From the NCBI RefSeq assembly GCF_043641665.1, contig NC_092182.1:27041320-27105319 (forward strand): a stretch of DNA of 64,000 nt, given 5' to 3'. The notes beneath the pieces are model-generated. The model was not told the DNA's origin. It saw nothing but the letters and a program-made list of their open reading frames with translations, and made no database searches. A program made the position numbers and the translations under genes. Below, one piece after another: positions 25,081-37,200 of this stretch. How positions within the stretch are numbered: position 1 is the stretch's first letter; each line of letters begins with the position of its first letter. This DNA comes from Enoplosus armatus (Eukaryota; Chordata; Actinopteri; Centrarchiformes; Enoplosidae).

Positions 25081-25609
25081 CAGTGGTTCCCAGACTTTCT
25101 CTTAAGGGACGTCTATTTTACCATCGTATACACGCTCACACCCACATACAATTACAAGAAAGGGGAAAAAGTAGCCTTCTGCTTTTGAAATATCTTTATG
25201 TACATTTCATTATATTCATTGCATAAAAAACAATAACAGCACAGAAAAATTGACTGTGCAACACATGCGGGACGTTTGTGTAAAACTAACTGAAATGCAT
25301 CAGACGATTTTTCCTTTTATCTTTAGAAACACAACTCTATGTCTGCGTTATGACTTTCTTTTAATTTCACCATCATACATATATTTTAATAGTCCAAGCG
25401 GCCCGGCTTTATAATAAATAGAGAGAGATAAAAACTTCTAAAATAACCCTTAAATTTAGTTGTCTTCTTCTCAGAAATGAATTAAATACATGTATATTAT
25501 ATTTTATATATCTAAAAATACACCCTTAAAATCAAAAGAGCTTCACGACCCCTCATGGAGCTATGGCAGCCCATGATGGGGGTCAGGACCCCCAGGTTGG
25601 GAACCACTG
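25081..25609 (+). mobile_element. hAT-like non-autonomous element (unit 1)
   Basis: The left terminus is cagtggttcccagac; the right terminus is ggttgggaaccactg, its imperfect inverse. An 8-bp target duplication flanks it: gtgtaggt at 25,073-25,080 and atgtaggt at 25,610-25,617, with one mismatch. An 8-bp duplication and a CAGTGG-type terminus fit the hAT superfamily. 529 bases, no transposase. Confidence 0.85.
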
Positions 25610-25794
25610 ATGTAGGTGACAACAGAACATTACATGGAATAAAGTAGAAAAGTTTTATCATGTTTCCATTCCATATTTCCATATTACCATGTAATATTGT
25701 GCACCATGTACTCATGTAGGGAGGGGGTACCAGGGAACATTCTTGTTCTCGATCAATGTAATTTTAAATTGTTTGTTTGTTTTCATTGTTGTTG

Positions 25795-25870
25795 TTTTTG
25801 TGTGGAGCCCCAAAGACTAGCGACCACTTTGCGGCAGCTAATGAGGATCCAAATGAAGAATAAAGAATAA
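25795..25870 (+). repeat. LINE-tail-like sequence
   Basis: gcggcagctaatgaggatcc followed by repeated gaagaataaagaataaa units resembles the 3' end of a fish non-LTR retrotransposon. A second copy lies in unit 2 at about 30,358-30,437. Confidence 0.5.
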
Positions 25871-25879
25871 AGCCTCAGC

Positions 25880-25996
25880 TGTAAGTAAAAGTACAATATT
25901 TCCCTCTGAGATGTGGTAAAGTAAAGTACAAGTACCTCAAATGTGTACATAAGTACAGTACTTGAGTAAATGTAGTTAGTTACATTCCACCACTGG
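25880..25996 (-). repeat. Inverted fragment of hAT-like 'CAGTGGTGGAA' MITE
   Basis: Reads agtacaatatttccctctgag, gtacttgagtaaatgtag and ends cattccaccactg, the reverse complement of the family's left end. The unit 2 copy lies at 30,440-30,560. Confidence 0.75.
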
Positions 25997-26157
25997 CAGT
26001 AATATTAAAACAAGCTCACTTCAGTTAATATTGGCTCTTTTGACAGCAGCCATGTTGGAAATCGGACTGACACTAATAAAGTGAATCTTGAATCTTCATA
26101 ATGCTCATTTTTGGTAGAAATCGATTTTTTTTTAAAATATGTAGACACACAAACCAG

Positions 26158-26159
<2 letters not shown>

Positions 26160-26215
<56 letters not shown>
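26160..26215. repeat. (GT)n tract at the duplication junction
   Basis: About 55 bases of pure GT where unit 1 ends and unit 2 begins. The outer tracts are at 21,620-21,651 and 30,723-30,776. Confidence 0.97.
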
Positions 26216-26217
<2 letters not shown>

Positions 26218-26541
26218 TGACCTGATCTGTAAAGCGCTTTGGGAACCGTTAAGGTTGAAAAGCGATAGTCCGTTTATCATTTACTTTCCATTCTCAGGCA
26301 GATAATTGTCCAACAAATAAGATGAATACAACTTTATTACATCATTTAACAAAAGCACATTCTTCAAACTCTTCAAACTTGGACCAGGAAAAAGGTAAGT
26401 GGACCTTGAGTTAATGTTTTTAGGGTCCAGAAAAAACATCAGATATGTACAGTACAGTATTTAATTGGAGCTATTGGTGAGATCATAGAAAATGGCACCT
26501 TGGATTCATATGATTTCACTGAATCACTGTAAAAAGCACGT

Positions 26542-26826
26542 TGGGGCTGCAATTATAATTATTTTCTTTATTTATTCACCTTCATTGTTTGTCTATAAAA
26601 TGTGAGGAAACAGTGACAGACGTCCATCACAGCTTCCCAGAGTCCGAGGCCACGACTTCTAACGTCTTGTTTTGTCCCACCAGCAGCCCAAAACACAAAG
26701 ATATCCAGATTACTGAGACATAAAACAGAGACACTGAGAAGCTGACACCAGAGGTTGGTTGGAATAAATCATTAATGAATTATTGCTGATTTATTTTCTG
26801 TCGATTGACTAATCCATTAATCGACA
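26542..26826 (+). repeat. MITE-like 'gctgcaactaacgatta' element (unit 2)
   Basis: Identical by eye to 21,991-22,275, so inserted before the duplication. Confidence 0.75.
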
Positions 26827-27623
26827 GGTATAGATTATACATGTGACACTGCTGTACAGTGTGGAGGCGGAGTTAAGATGTATATTTTAAGGTGAAAGAG
26901 ATTAAATAGCTCTTATTAAATAAAACCTTTCTTCCCTCAGATAAGCAACAGACACTTACAGTAAGTCCACACAGCATCTCTTCACAGCACAGCTCTCTGT
27001 CTAATTCCATCGTCATCGTCATGATATTTACTATGAGGAAGGATTTTACAACTATGAAAAGTTACCACAGCTGCGATCATTTTATCCTCCGACCTGTGGA
27101 TCTGAACAGAATTACGCTGCACAGGAATCTGCACGTCTCTACTACAACTGTTAGATGCAAAACTCATGACATTCCCATCAGCCTCGGCTGTGTTTCCTGC
27201 TAATTAGCAGACGTTAGCATGCTAACACACGAAACTAAAATGGTGACCATGTTAAACATTATACCTGCTAAACATCAACATGTTAGCATTGTCATTGTGA
27301 GGAAGTTAGCATGCTGATGTTAGCATTTAGCTGTGCCCAATACAGCCTCACAGAGCCAGTTAGCCTTTTAGCTCAGGCTAAAAGGCTAAACAAACCAAAC
27401 ATGAACATCAGAAACTAAGTGAAATGATTTCACATATGAAAAGGTCGAAAAGAACAACTAAATAACAACAAAGAGAAAATAAAAACAACAAATGAAAGAA
27501 AAATAAAGAAATCTCTGGACTGATGAGTCAGCAGGAGGACAGGTGCAGCTGATCAGGTTAAATTCAGAGACTTTTCTCTTTAAGAAATAAACAACATCCT
27601 GAATATCATCATCCTCTTCATCT

Positions 27624-29018
27624 CTAACTGCTCTGTTCCACTGTCACACAGACCTTCACTGGTGAGATCTTCATCCTCACTTCATCCACAGTGTTAATGT
27701 ATGGAAACATCCTCTCAGTGAAAGTGTGTGTGAAGGTGTGTATGTGTGTGTTAGTATCAGGATCAGAGAACGACAGCTTTCCTCTGTTCCAGTCCAGATT
27801 CACTCTGATCCTCTGGACCTTCTTCTGCACTCGGAGACCAGTGAGTGAACCTGATGATGACTCTGCTGAGTATTCACCTCTAACGAACAGTATTCCCCAG
27901 AATCCAGACAGTATGTCTTCCTTCCTCTGGACAGACTCTGCTAACACACCCAGGAACCAGTCTGTACTGTCTCCAACCTCGACGTCCCAGCTGTGAGTCC
28001 CTGAGTTAAAGCCCTCAGAGCCCAGGACAGACCAGTATATATAAATCCTCTCTGGATTGTCAGGAAGCTGCTGTGTCTCTCCTGCTCTCACACTGATCAG
28101 GTCTTCAGACAGGGTGAGGTCTGGATTAGCAGTGTTTGGGTCCAGAATCACAGGAGTGTAGGAGACCATCTCCTTCATCTTGTTCCAGATGTTGAAGGTC
28201 AGGTTGCCCAGGTGTTTGGCCTGGTCTATCAGAGCTCCTGAGGGCAGCTGTGGATCATCCAGCAGGAGGCGCTGCTGGACTCTTTCCACTGCAGCCTTGT
28301 AGTTGTGCAGGAAGGAGCCGTCTTCAGCTCTCAGCTCCTCCTCTGTGGCTCTGACTGTGTCTGAAAGAGCTGCTATCTCTCTGCTCAGAGCCTCCATCTT
28401 CTCCTTCATCATCTGGCTCTTCTGCTCCTCTTCCTCCCTCAGTGCAGCCATCCTGGCCTCCTCTTCCTCTTGTAGAAACTGGTGAAGCTTCTTAAACTGC
28501 TCCTTAATCTGCGTCTCTGTGTGTCGGGCCTGGACCTTCATGTGTTCGGCTGTTTCATCAAACTTCACTTTAACTTCTTCAAAAACCTTTAACTTCTCCT
28601 TTAAGGGCTCCAGAGTTTCCTGAAGTTCCTTCTTGTGTTGTCCTGCAGCTTCATCGATGGGTCTGAATCTGTGGTTGGTGTGTTTTTCTGAATCTCTGCA
28701 GACGAGACACACTGGCTGCTGATGGTCCAGACAGAAGAGTCTGAGTTTCTCAGAGTGCAGACAGCAGAGAGCCTCTGAAGCTCTCTGACCTCTCTCCTGT
28801 AAGAAGGCCTCACACAGCGTCTTTAACACCAGGTTACAAGGTGGTTCAGTCCTTGAAGATCTTCTCTTACAAACTGGACACTCGTGTGTTGGTTTGTCTG
28901 TCCACCAGCTCTTCAGACAGTCTTTACAGAAGCTGTGGCTACATGACAGAACAACAGGGTCTCTAAAGACCTCATGACAGACCGCACAGCAGAGATCCTC
29001 CTCTAACCTGGAAGCCAT
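27624..29018 (-). CDS. TRIM E3 ubiquitin ligase, RING/B-box/coiled-coil/PRY-SPRY (copy 2)
   Basis: Tandem copy of the gene at 23,073: intronless, 464 residues from the ATG at 29018, with intact RING (11-50), B-box2 (85-116), coiled coil and PRY-SPRY. Every zinc ligand is conserved and no frame is broken, so both copies look functional. By eye it differs from copy 1 at about 35 residues: about 10 in the first 298 (for example L23V, E41D, S86C, L238H, P250L) and about 25 in the PRY-SPRY. The SPRY changes cluster in short runs: GSG to NPD after LDPNTA, GW-E to DW-F, and GLMW to EDIL with QFFGGK to LFVRGE. The core SPRY motifs are unchanged, so the changes probably fall in variable loops (inference). 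Substrate specificity is unknown. Confidence 0.93.
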   Translation of the reverse strand: MASRLEEDLCCAVCHEVFRDPVVLSCSHSFCKDCLKSWWTDKPTHECPVCKRRSSRTEPPCNLVLKTLCEAFLQERGQRASEALCCLHSEKLRLFCLDHQQPVCLVCRDSEKHTNHRFRPIDEAAGQHKKELQETLEPLKEKLKVFEEVKVKFDETAEHMKVQARHTETQIKEQFKKLHQFLQEEEEARMAALREEEEQKSQMMKEKMEALSREIAALSDTVRATEEELRAEDGSFLHNYKAAVERVQQRLLLDDPQLPSGALIDQAKHLGNLTFNIWNKMKEMVSYTPVILDPNTANPDLTLSEDLISVRAGETQQLPDNPERIYIYWSVLGSEGFNSGTHSWDVEVGDSTDWFLGVLAESVQRKEDILSGFWGILFVRGEYSAESSSGSLTGLRVQKKVQRIRVNLDWNRGKLSFSDPDTNTHIHTFTHTFTERMFPYINTVDEVRMKISPVKVCVTVEQSS

Positions 29019-29631
29019 TTTGTCTCTACGAACTTCACTGAAGTTTACTTTCACTTTGAGTCCTGTTTTTAGTCAAACTCACATTCAGTGTGTGGAGTGT
29101 CAGCAGGTGTTGTAGTTTCCCACTTCTCTCTCCTGGAGCTGAACTCACTCAGAGGAAGTTGTTAGTTTGGTCTGAAGGTGAATCTGATCGTCTGTTCTTC
29201 GGTCTGTGTGTCTCTCTTTAGTGACGAAGAATAACAGACTGTTTCCTGGTTTGTCTCAGGTGAGTCAGGTGAGGGGCGGAGCTCTGTCAGACCTCCTCTG
29301 CTGAATGCTGCTGCTTCACATGTAACACAGCGGTGTGTTTCAGTCCAAAGAACTGATTCATAGCTGGATATGTAGACTGATGGTGTGCAGCAGGCTGCTG
29401 ATACTGTGTTTATGTTCAAAAGTACTTTGAATGTAGTTTGAACGTAATGGAGGAGTTTAAATATAGTAATATAGTGAAATCCTGGGGATATTGTGGGAAT
29501 GGGGTAGTATGTACCATAAGGGGTGCCATGGAATGGGTCGCATGGAATAATGTAAGAGGTACCAGGAATACTGCAGCTAAGGTGAATGGTACCATGGAAT
29601 GTCCTGGATGATACTGTGAGACAGTGTAGGT

Positions 29632-30160
29632 CAGTGGTTCCCAGACTTTCTCTTAAGGGACGTCTATTTTACCATCGTATACACGCTCACACCCACATAC
29701 AATTACAAGAAAGGGGAAAAAGTAGCCTTCTGCTTTTGAAATATCTTTATGTACATTTCATTATATTCATTGCATAAAAAACAATAACAGCACAGAAAAA
29801 TTGACTGTGCAACACATGCGGGACGTTTGTGTAAAACTAACTGAAATGCATCAGACGATTTTTCCTTTTATCTTTAGAAACACAACTCTATGTCTGCGTT
29901 ATGACTTTCTTTTAATTTCACCATCATACATATATTTTAATAGTCCAAGCGGCCCGGCTTTATAATAAATAGAGAGAGATAAAAACTTCTAAAATAACCC
30001 TTAAATTTAGTTGTCTTCTTCTCAGAAATGAATTAAATACATGTATATTATATTTTATATATCTAAAAATACACCCTTAAAATCAAGAGAGCTTCACGAC
30101 CCCTCATGGAGCTATGGCAGCCCATGATGGGGGTCAGGACCCCCAGGTTGGGAACCACTG
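29632..30160 (+). mobile_element. hAT-like non-autonomous element (unit 2)
   Basis: Same termini and the same flanking 8-bp target duplication as 25,081-25,609, with one obvious base difference (aatcaagagag versus aatcaaaagag). It was copied as part of the segmental duplication, not inserted independently. Confidence 0.85.
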
Positions 30161-30721
30161 ATGTAGGTGACAACAGAACATTACATGGAACGGGTGCCCA
30201 GGAATAAAGTAGAAAAGTTTTATCATGTTTCCATTCCATATTTCCATATTACCATGTAATATTGTGCACCATGTACTCATGTAGGGAGGGGGTACCAGGG
30301 AACATTCTTGTTCTCGATCAATGTAATTTTAAATTGTTTGTTTGTTTTCATTGTTGTTGTTTTTGTGTGGAGCCCCGAAGACTAGCGACCACTTTGCGGC
30401 AGCTAATGAGGATCCAAATGAAGAATAAAGAATAAAGCCTCAGCTGTAAGTAAAAGTACAATATTTCCCTCTGAGATGTGGTAAAGTAAAGTACAAGTAC
30501 CTCAAATGTGTACATAAGTACAGTACTTGAGTAAATGTAGTTAGTTACATTCCACCACTGGCAGTAATATTAAAACAAGCTCACTTCAGTTAATATTGGC
30601 TCTTTTGACAGCAGCCATGTTGGAAATCGGACTGACACTAATAAAGTGAATCTTCAATCTTCATAATGCTCATTTTTGGTAGAAATCTATTTTTTAAAAA
30701 ATATGTAGACACACAAACCAG

Positions 30722-30777
<56 letters not shown>

Positions 30778-30883
30778 ACTCCTTCCCTCGAGCTGTAACA
30801 GCTTTACTTGTTGTGATTTGTTAGACGTGACTAAGCTCCGGCTGCAGGACATGTATAACCGAATACCAATACTTTCCAGGAAG

Positions 30884-30885
<2 letters not shown>

Positions 30886-30914
<29 letters not shown>
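30886..30914. repeat. (GT)n microsatellite
   Basis: A GT run of about 29 bases just outside the duplication. Confidence 0.95.
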
Positions 30915-30917
<3 letters not shown>

Positions 30918-32829
30918 ATCTGCCGGTAAAAGGAGGGCGACACTCAGAGATTTGGTTGTTTTCATAAATACATTTGGCTTTTACACAGCATCTGATTGGA
31001 CAGAAGTGTGGGTAATGACCGTCTTCCCGTCGGTGTTGACTTGTGGAAGGTCGACCAGGCGGAAATCTCACCACCCTGAGTGATCAGGTATTAATACACA
31101 TGATGAAACATACTAAAAGTTGGGTGTGGAAGCCCAGTATTCATGTTAAATGATGTGTTGACCGGATCATCAGACCCTCCGACAGGTGACACCACTCTCT
31201 AACTCTGACCTCACGTACATTTAAAGTGTCTTTAAATCCGACTCTCACCCAAGCAAACAGCAGATACTCGCAGGCCTGACCCAGCTTTATATCTACGTCG
31301 CTGTTTATCCAGCTCCACTACTCTCACAAACAGCCACTAATGAGCGACCCCTCTGTTACCAGAGACTTTCCGTGCCCCTTCACCTGTGTTACCAAAGAAA
31401 ATGGTTTCAATATGAAGTTGTCTGGGAGTGTAAAAGTGCAGCGAGCCTCTCAATAACCAACCCTCCCCCTCTTCACCTGCACCCTTCACACTGAACGCAG
31501 CCCTCCTGTGTACAACACCACTCGCTAACATCCTCAGCTAACAACATGCTAGCTACAAATAACATCTAACAACATGTTAATCTAGTTAGCATGCTGCCTG
31601 ACCCACCAAACAAGCAGTCTTCATCAGCTGCTTCACCTTAGCAAGCAACAAAGCTCCCACTGTGTGTCTGTAACATCACCTAACACCATCAGCTAACACC
31701 AGCTAACAGTTAGCGTGACTGTAATGACTTTCAGTTTATTAGATTCATTTGATTGAACTGGAAATGTTAGTTTTGTTGTTGCATCTTCAAATCTCAGGAA
31801 TAAGCTTGAAGATGTCCCCTCTTAGCTGAAACTGTAGTTATTAATCTATCCGGCGTCTTTACACGGTGAATGTCCATCGTACTCATCATTTCTACAAGTC
31901 GTCCAGCATGAGCAAAACAAAATGTGAACCAACATCACGTCTTTATGTTTATAACCACCACCACGTTTTCCCCTTTGGATTCTTGGCTCATTTTCAAAAC
32001 ATATAGGTGTTTTCATGAATTATTTACATTTAAACCGAGATATCATGAATTCACAGCTCTGTTGATGACATTTTTAAAAGGGCGAAAAAAGAGTTTAATA
32101 AAGAAAATACTGTGATAGTATTTGTAATGTCAGACGTTTCCTGGAGGACTCGTTCGTGGGACTGGTTTCCCACAGATTTGGTTCTCACACGTCCAAAGCA
32201 TGTGGAAACATTTAGAGCTGGCAGCTTCAAATCACCGTGTCCTCCGTCACCCCTGAACACCACCCTGAGAGGGCTTTGAACCCGGTCGCAGAGGTCAGAG
32301 GTCGGATGAGAGGGCTGAGCACCAGGATGGAGCCCAGGCCTCCCAGAAACAGCAAACACAAGCAGCACACAACATTATCAAGTTCATAGTTTCATTTCCA
32401 TATGTAGGTCTTTAAATGTGACTTCATGAGAAAGTTATCGACCCAAGAATAAATAAACAATAATAAACAAACCACTGACCATGATTGGTCTCAAAGTAAA
32501 TTAAGCGTTTTTGGATTGAATAACTTCCTAAAAGTAATTTATTCCCATTTGATGAGTTGTAGGTTAAATAATAAAAAATGGATTCTCTTTTCTTTATCAG
32601 ATTAAAGATACAAATAAATCACCAGTCTAACTTCAAATCCCTTTATTTGTTATTGAAAAAGGGATTAAAGACATTTTTTTTTGCCTCAGGTGAAATCTCT
32701 GTGGCACGCAGGACGTGATGTGATTTAGAATGAGCAGTTACAGTGACGGCAGCTGAACAGATGAGAAAAGAGCGCCACCTACTGAAACCTAACAGAAAAC
32801 ATTATAGTGCAAGTTAATAGTGCTGCCTT

Positions 32830-33500
32830 TAGGCTCCAGGGAGGGCAATGTTAGTCCACCACTTTGGTTCAGACTGAAATATCTCAGTGATTAGTGGATT
32901 GATTGTCATGAAAGTTTGTACATCAAGAGGATGAATCCTCTGACTTCCTCGAGCGCCACCATGAGGTTCACATTTGTGGTTATGAGTGAAATGGATGGAT
33001 TGTGATGAGATGTGGTTCAGACCTTCATGGTCCCCTCAAGGTAAACTGTAGTAACTCTGGTGATCCTCTGACTCTTCATCTAGCGCCACCATCAGGTCGA
33101 CATGTTCATGTGTCCAGCACTTTGGTTTATGACCAAATACCTGCAGAACTGATGACGTTCATCAGCCTCAGCTGGACTTTACTAATTAGCATATGTTAGC
33201 ATGCTAACACCTGAGAGATGGTGAACATCAGCATGTTAGCATGTGGACATGAGCTTCATATAAGAATAAATATTATATAAAAGGGCAACAGACTACTGTC
33301 AACCTAAATCAAATCATTAAGGAAATAACAAAAACTAGTATTTCAAGCATTTTGGCAAAAATGGTTTGGCTTTATACCAAATGTTAGCATGCTAATATGA
33401 TAAACTAAGATGGTGAACATAGTAAACATCATACCTGCACAGCATGTTAGCATTGTCATTGTGAGCATGTTAGTATGTTAATGTTAGCATTTAGGCTGTA
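32830..33500 (+). repeat. Long 'gaaatatctcag...gttagcatgctaac' composite repeat
   Basis: The most complete copy here. In order: ccaccactttggttcagactgaaatatctcag, gaggatgaatcctctgac, gcgccaccatgaggttcac, cttcatctagcgccaccatcagg, ggtttatgaccaaatacctgcag, catcagcctcagctggac and gttagcatgctaac. It links fragments elsewhere in the window (3,820; 13,860; 20,080; 36,375; 63,030) into one family. Confidence 0.7.
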
Positions 33501-33639
33501 GACTCTTAGTCTGTTAAGTTTAAGTGACTTGACAGAAGAAAATTGAAGATGGAAATCAGGAAAAATAAATCAACAATAGCTCCTGACTACATGTGACAGC
33601 AGTTTAGTTGCAGTTTAAAGACGACACCTTCGGTCTGGG

Positions 33640-33745
33640 AACTAGTGACGGGCATTTTTCAGATATTTGGTGGCATTTTATGGACGATTAATCAAGAAAG
33701 TAATTAATGGATAATCAAAATGATTGTTAGTTGCAGCCCTAGTGC
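33640..33745 (-). repeat. End of 'gctgcaactaacgatta' MITE
   Basis: Reads gacgattaatcaagaaag and aaaatgattgttagttgcagccct, the inverted left end of the family. Confidence 0.65.
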
Positions 33746-34964
33746 AGCAACAATGAGGTTGAGTCTAATCTGGTGACACAGCAGTGCATCTTATCTTTGG
33801 CTGTCAGGTCCCTCAAAGTTCATTAACTCCTTGTGTGCCTTTGGTGTAGAGATGAAACGACGTCCAGGCCTCAGTGAAGAAACCAACCTTTTTGTGAAAC
33901 ATCTTTGTGTTGTATATTTTTTATTTGAGTCAATAACTATGTTTGAATGACACTCTTCATCTCCCACCTGTTGTCCCAATCAGCCAATCAGGACACGCCC
34001 CTGAATGAACACATAAAAAGACTCTTCTGAACCCTCGTCTGAACCCTGATGAAGACCTGCTGAGGTTTTTTAACTGTCTCATGAACATGTAACTCATAAA
34101 AACACACGTTGACGTGCTCCTGCGCCTCCTCGAGTGAGAGCCTGAAGTTTTCTCCTCTGTGCACGTTTGAAAAAATAGTTTTTGTGATGAAGGTGAACCG
34201 ATTGTTTAAGGTTGTGGAAATAAAAGCGAGGTCGTGACATGACCTGAGAATATCACATCGTATGAAGACTAAAGGAAAGTGTGTTTGTGTAACTACAAAT
34301 CAATCAAGTCTATTTTCTGTTTGCATAATGTGAAACATGCCTTTTCTGTTCGACGGCCAATCCCTCTGTTTTCATCAGTCCTCTCTCTGATCTCCTTTTA
34401 TACCTCTGACACACACTCAGATTCACAAACAGTCTCATGTTTGTTTTGTCTTAATCGTCTGTTTGTCGAGTGTCTTGTGAACATTGTGATTGTGAAACGT
34501 GTCTTGAGTGAACTTTATACATGAGAGCAGCAGAGCAGAGATGTGGCCTCAGACTGACTGCAGTCCTCTCCTGTGTCCGCACGAGAAACATCGTACACAT
34601 CGTTCAAAATCAACAAGTTAGATTCATAGATACGGGAATATAAACACATCCTGTACATAACAGACGTTCACACTTTCAGTAACTACATTAAGTGAACGTT
34701 GTGTTGTCTGACAGAACATGAGAGTGACAGATGAACCACTCGACACTGAGCTTTAACATTGTCACAGCCACCGGAGGGAGACCACACAGGATCTAAAGTG
34801 ACTCAAACAATATTTTATATTTATATAATAAATCTGTTGTCTGCAATTCTGAATGTATGTGTGGTGACATCAGGTCAGATGGCTCCGCCCATCTCTACCT
34901 GCAGGCAACCTGCAGGGGGAAAAAAACACAAGGAAAACAAAACTACAACATAAAAGTTTTTAAT

Positions 34965-35170
34965 TTAATCAAGTAAATGTAACAATACCACAATGTAAAA
35001 ATGCTTACAAGTAAAAGTAATGCATTCAAAATTCAACTTAAAAGTACATTACATGTATTACCAACATCAGTAGTAGCAGCAGTACTTAAAGTATCAAAAG
35101 TAAAAGTATTTATAATGCAAAATGGGCCCTTTTAGTGAATTAAATTATGATGCCTTAAAGGTCCCGAAAG
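34965..35170 (-). repeat. Fragment of hAT-like 'CAGTGGTGGAA' MITE
   Basis: Contains acaataccacaatgtaaaaatgc, acaagtaaaagtaatgcattc and gtacttaaagtatcaaaagtaaaagt, matching the copy at 58,418-58,950. Confidence 0.7.
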
Positions 35171-36781
35171 ACGATATATTTTTAAAATCTTATGCACACA
35201 AGATAATAATTTGTACTTATTATTATTATTATTATTATTATTTATTATCGTGTGCAACACCATAAAGAAATATGAGACGCAGCGCGTCCCCCCGCCCTGC
35301 CTAATTAAACTGCATATGGAGATCCGATCACCACGTGGGCACAATCGAGATGACGAGACCACTTATTAAAACCAGGTGTTGTTAATTATTATTATTATTA
35401 AGTATTGTGGTCTCACATATGATGAGAAACGAGACGCACCATGAGCTGCAGGATGTTTCCAGAGAGCTGCAGAGTGTGAAGTCCCTCAGAGACACTCGGT
35501 GGTTTCTCTGAGGCTCCTTCTAAGAAGGAAGTGCTGGCTTTTTCTCATCAGTCAGGTTTGAGCTGGAGGATGTTTGCACCGCGGTGGGCTTGTTGTTTGT
35601 GGATTTCCCCCTCATCTTCACACTCTCGTTCATCTCATCAGAAAAACAGCTGCGGGAAATCGATGTTGCTGCATTTACAGTCAGGTGTTTTCTTCTCCAG
35701 TGTCTCAGGAAAATACATTTCTTTGTATCTACATTACCTTTATTTACCCGGGTTGTGCATCCAACCATGTGGCTATAACCCCAAACCCTGCTGTGTCACG
35801 GAGCTGCTAGCATGTCTGTCAACTAAATAAAGTCATCAATAACTTGTTTGTACTGGAACTTGTGTCATAAACATTTCTTTGTGTTGTGTCATGGTGTGAA
35901 CTATAATTTATGTTGAGAAAACGTTGATGAAACCACATCTCTGCATTATTATGTAAAGCAAATGTAAATGTGAACAGTGGTACAGCAGGGCCTCCTCTGG
36001 AGAACGCTCCACTCTTGTGGTTGTTGTTGTTTATGGAGTTTGTTTGTGGTCATTGTTAAATGTGGGTCACCGCCGCAGCAGCTTTCCGCCAGGATCTTTG
36101 TTCCCGAAGCTTAACGTCCGACTCACGCCGCAAATTAACTTCCAGGGAACAGCTTCATGTTCCCACTGAAGTCTGATTGAATCTGAGAGTTGGTTCCTTT
36201 TCAATAACACATTTAAACTTTTACTTAAAGTTTACACAGTTTTTAGCACTTCTAACTTCTTAGTCTTCTTAGGTTGCTGTTGTTAATCCCAACTGGACCA
36301 CCGCCCACCCAGCTTTACAATATTCTTTGTTTTACTGGTTTTAGTGGTTACGGTGTCAGTCGGTCAGTCGCTCGTCCAGACTGAAATATCTCAACAACTC
36401 CGACTTCTCATCATCAGGTCAAACTGATGACCTGTAGAACTGAACTGTCACAGAAAGACAAACTAAATGCAGTGAAGTAACCTGATGAATTATCAGCCAA
36501 AGCTCTTGAAATGCAGCCTTGAGGTACATCATCATGTCCAACAGAGTGACATTAGACCACCAGGATATATTCATTTCATTTGAGATCATGTGGAAATCTG
36601 TCACACACATCTGCCTAATGATGTGAAATCATGTCGGTGACCTGGTTTGTGAACTCAGATACAGAATGTGGATCACCTATGATATAATATATACTTCTGT
36701 TGGCAGGACTTCAGCCAAATTTAAGGAGATTCTTTCATTAGATGTAATGCATTTACACCCTTGAAAGAAACATTATTTACT

Positions 36782-37200
36782 TGTGGTGGAAAGTAAATGT
36801 ACTAAAGTACTGTGTTAAGTACAATCTTGAAGTACTTGTCCGCCACATTTCAGAGGGAAATACTGTACTTTTTACTGCACTGCATTTATCTGATAACTTA
36901 AGCTAATTTGTGGATTCAGAGTAATAATACAAAATATTATCAACAAATAAAATATTGTGTGTGTGGGCGTGGTGGTGGTGGGGCGGGGGGGGGGGGGGGG
37001 GGTTATAAAGTAATACTGATAGTAACAGATGAATGTATCAATAATTATAATTTAATAATATACATAATTCTGAAATGGGCCATTCTGCATGAGTACTTTT
37101 ACTTTCTGTACTTTAAGTATATTTTGATTCTTTTACTTTTATACAATTTTGAATGCATAACTTTTACTTGTACTAGTAATACTCTGTGTATTATAAACTA
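36782..37200 (+). repeat. hAT-like 'CAGTGGTGGAA' MITE with internal G-tract
   Basis: Left end tgtggtggaaagtaaatgtac; internal ccacatttcagagggaaatac; right part gcatgagtacttttactttctg. An internal tggtggtggggcggggg tract continuing to about 37,002 has potential to form a G-quadruplex. Confidence 0.7.

Larger units (their letters stand above)
21620..26214. repeat. Tandem segmental duplication, unit 1
   Basis: About 4.55 kb that is nearly identical to 26,215-30,776. Matching points are offset by 4,564 bases at the left and 4,551 after a 13-base indel near 21,777. The unit is bounded by (GT)n tracts (21,620-21,651 and 26,160-26,214), with unique sequence outside the outer tracts. Each unit contains a TRIM gene, a 'gctgcaattataatta' MITE, a 'gttagcatgctaac' repeat, and a hAT-like element. 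Confidence 0.95.
26215..30776. repeat. Tandem segmental duplication, unit 2
   Basis: Direct repeat of unit 1. Outside the TRIM coding region only a handful of differences are visible: a 13-base deletion near 26,341, a 12-base insertion near 30,190 (cgggtgcccagg), and a few single bases near both ends. Unique sequence (gcactccttccctcgagc) starts right after the right GT tract. Confidence 0.95.

Noticed and set aside
32051..32368. 105-residue - strand open frame near the TRIM cluster
   Set aside because: No recognisable domain, no splice signals in support, and a tail made of AT-rich sequence; probably chance.
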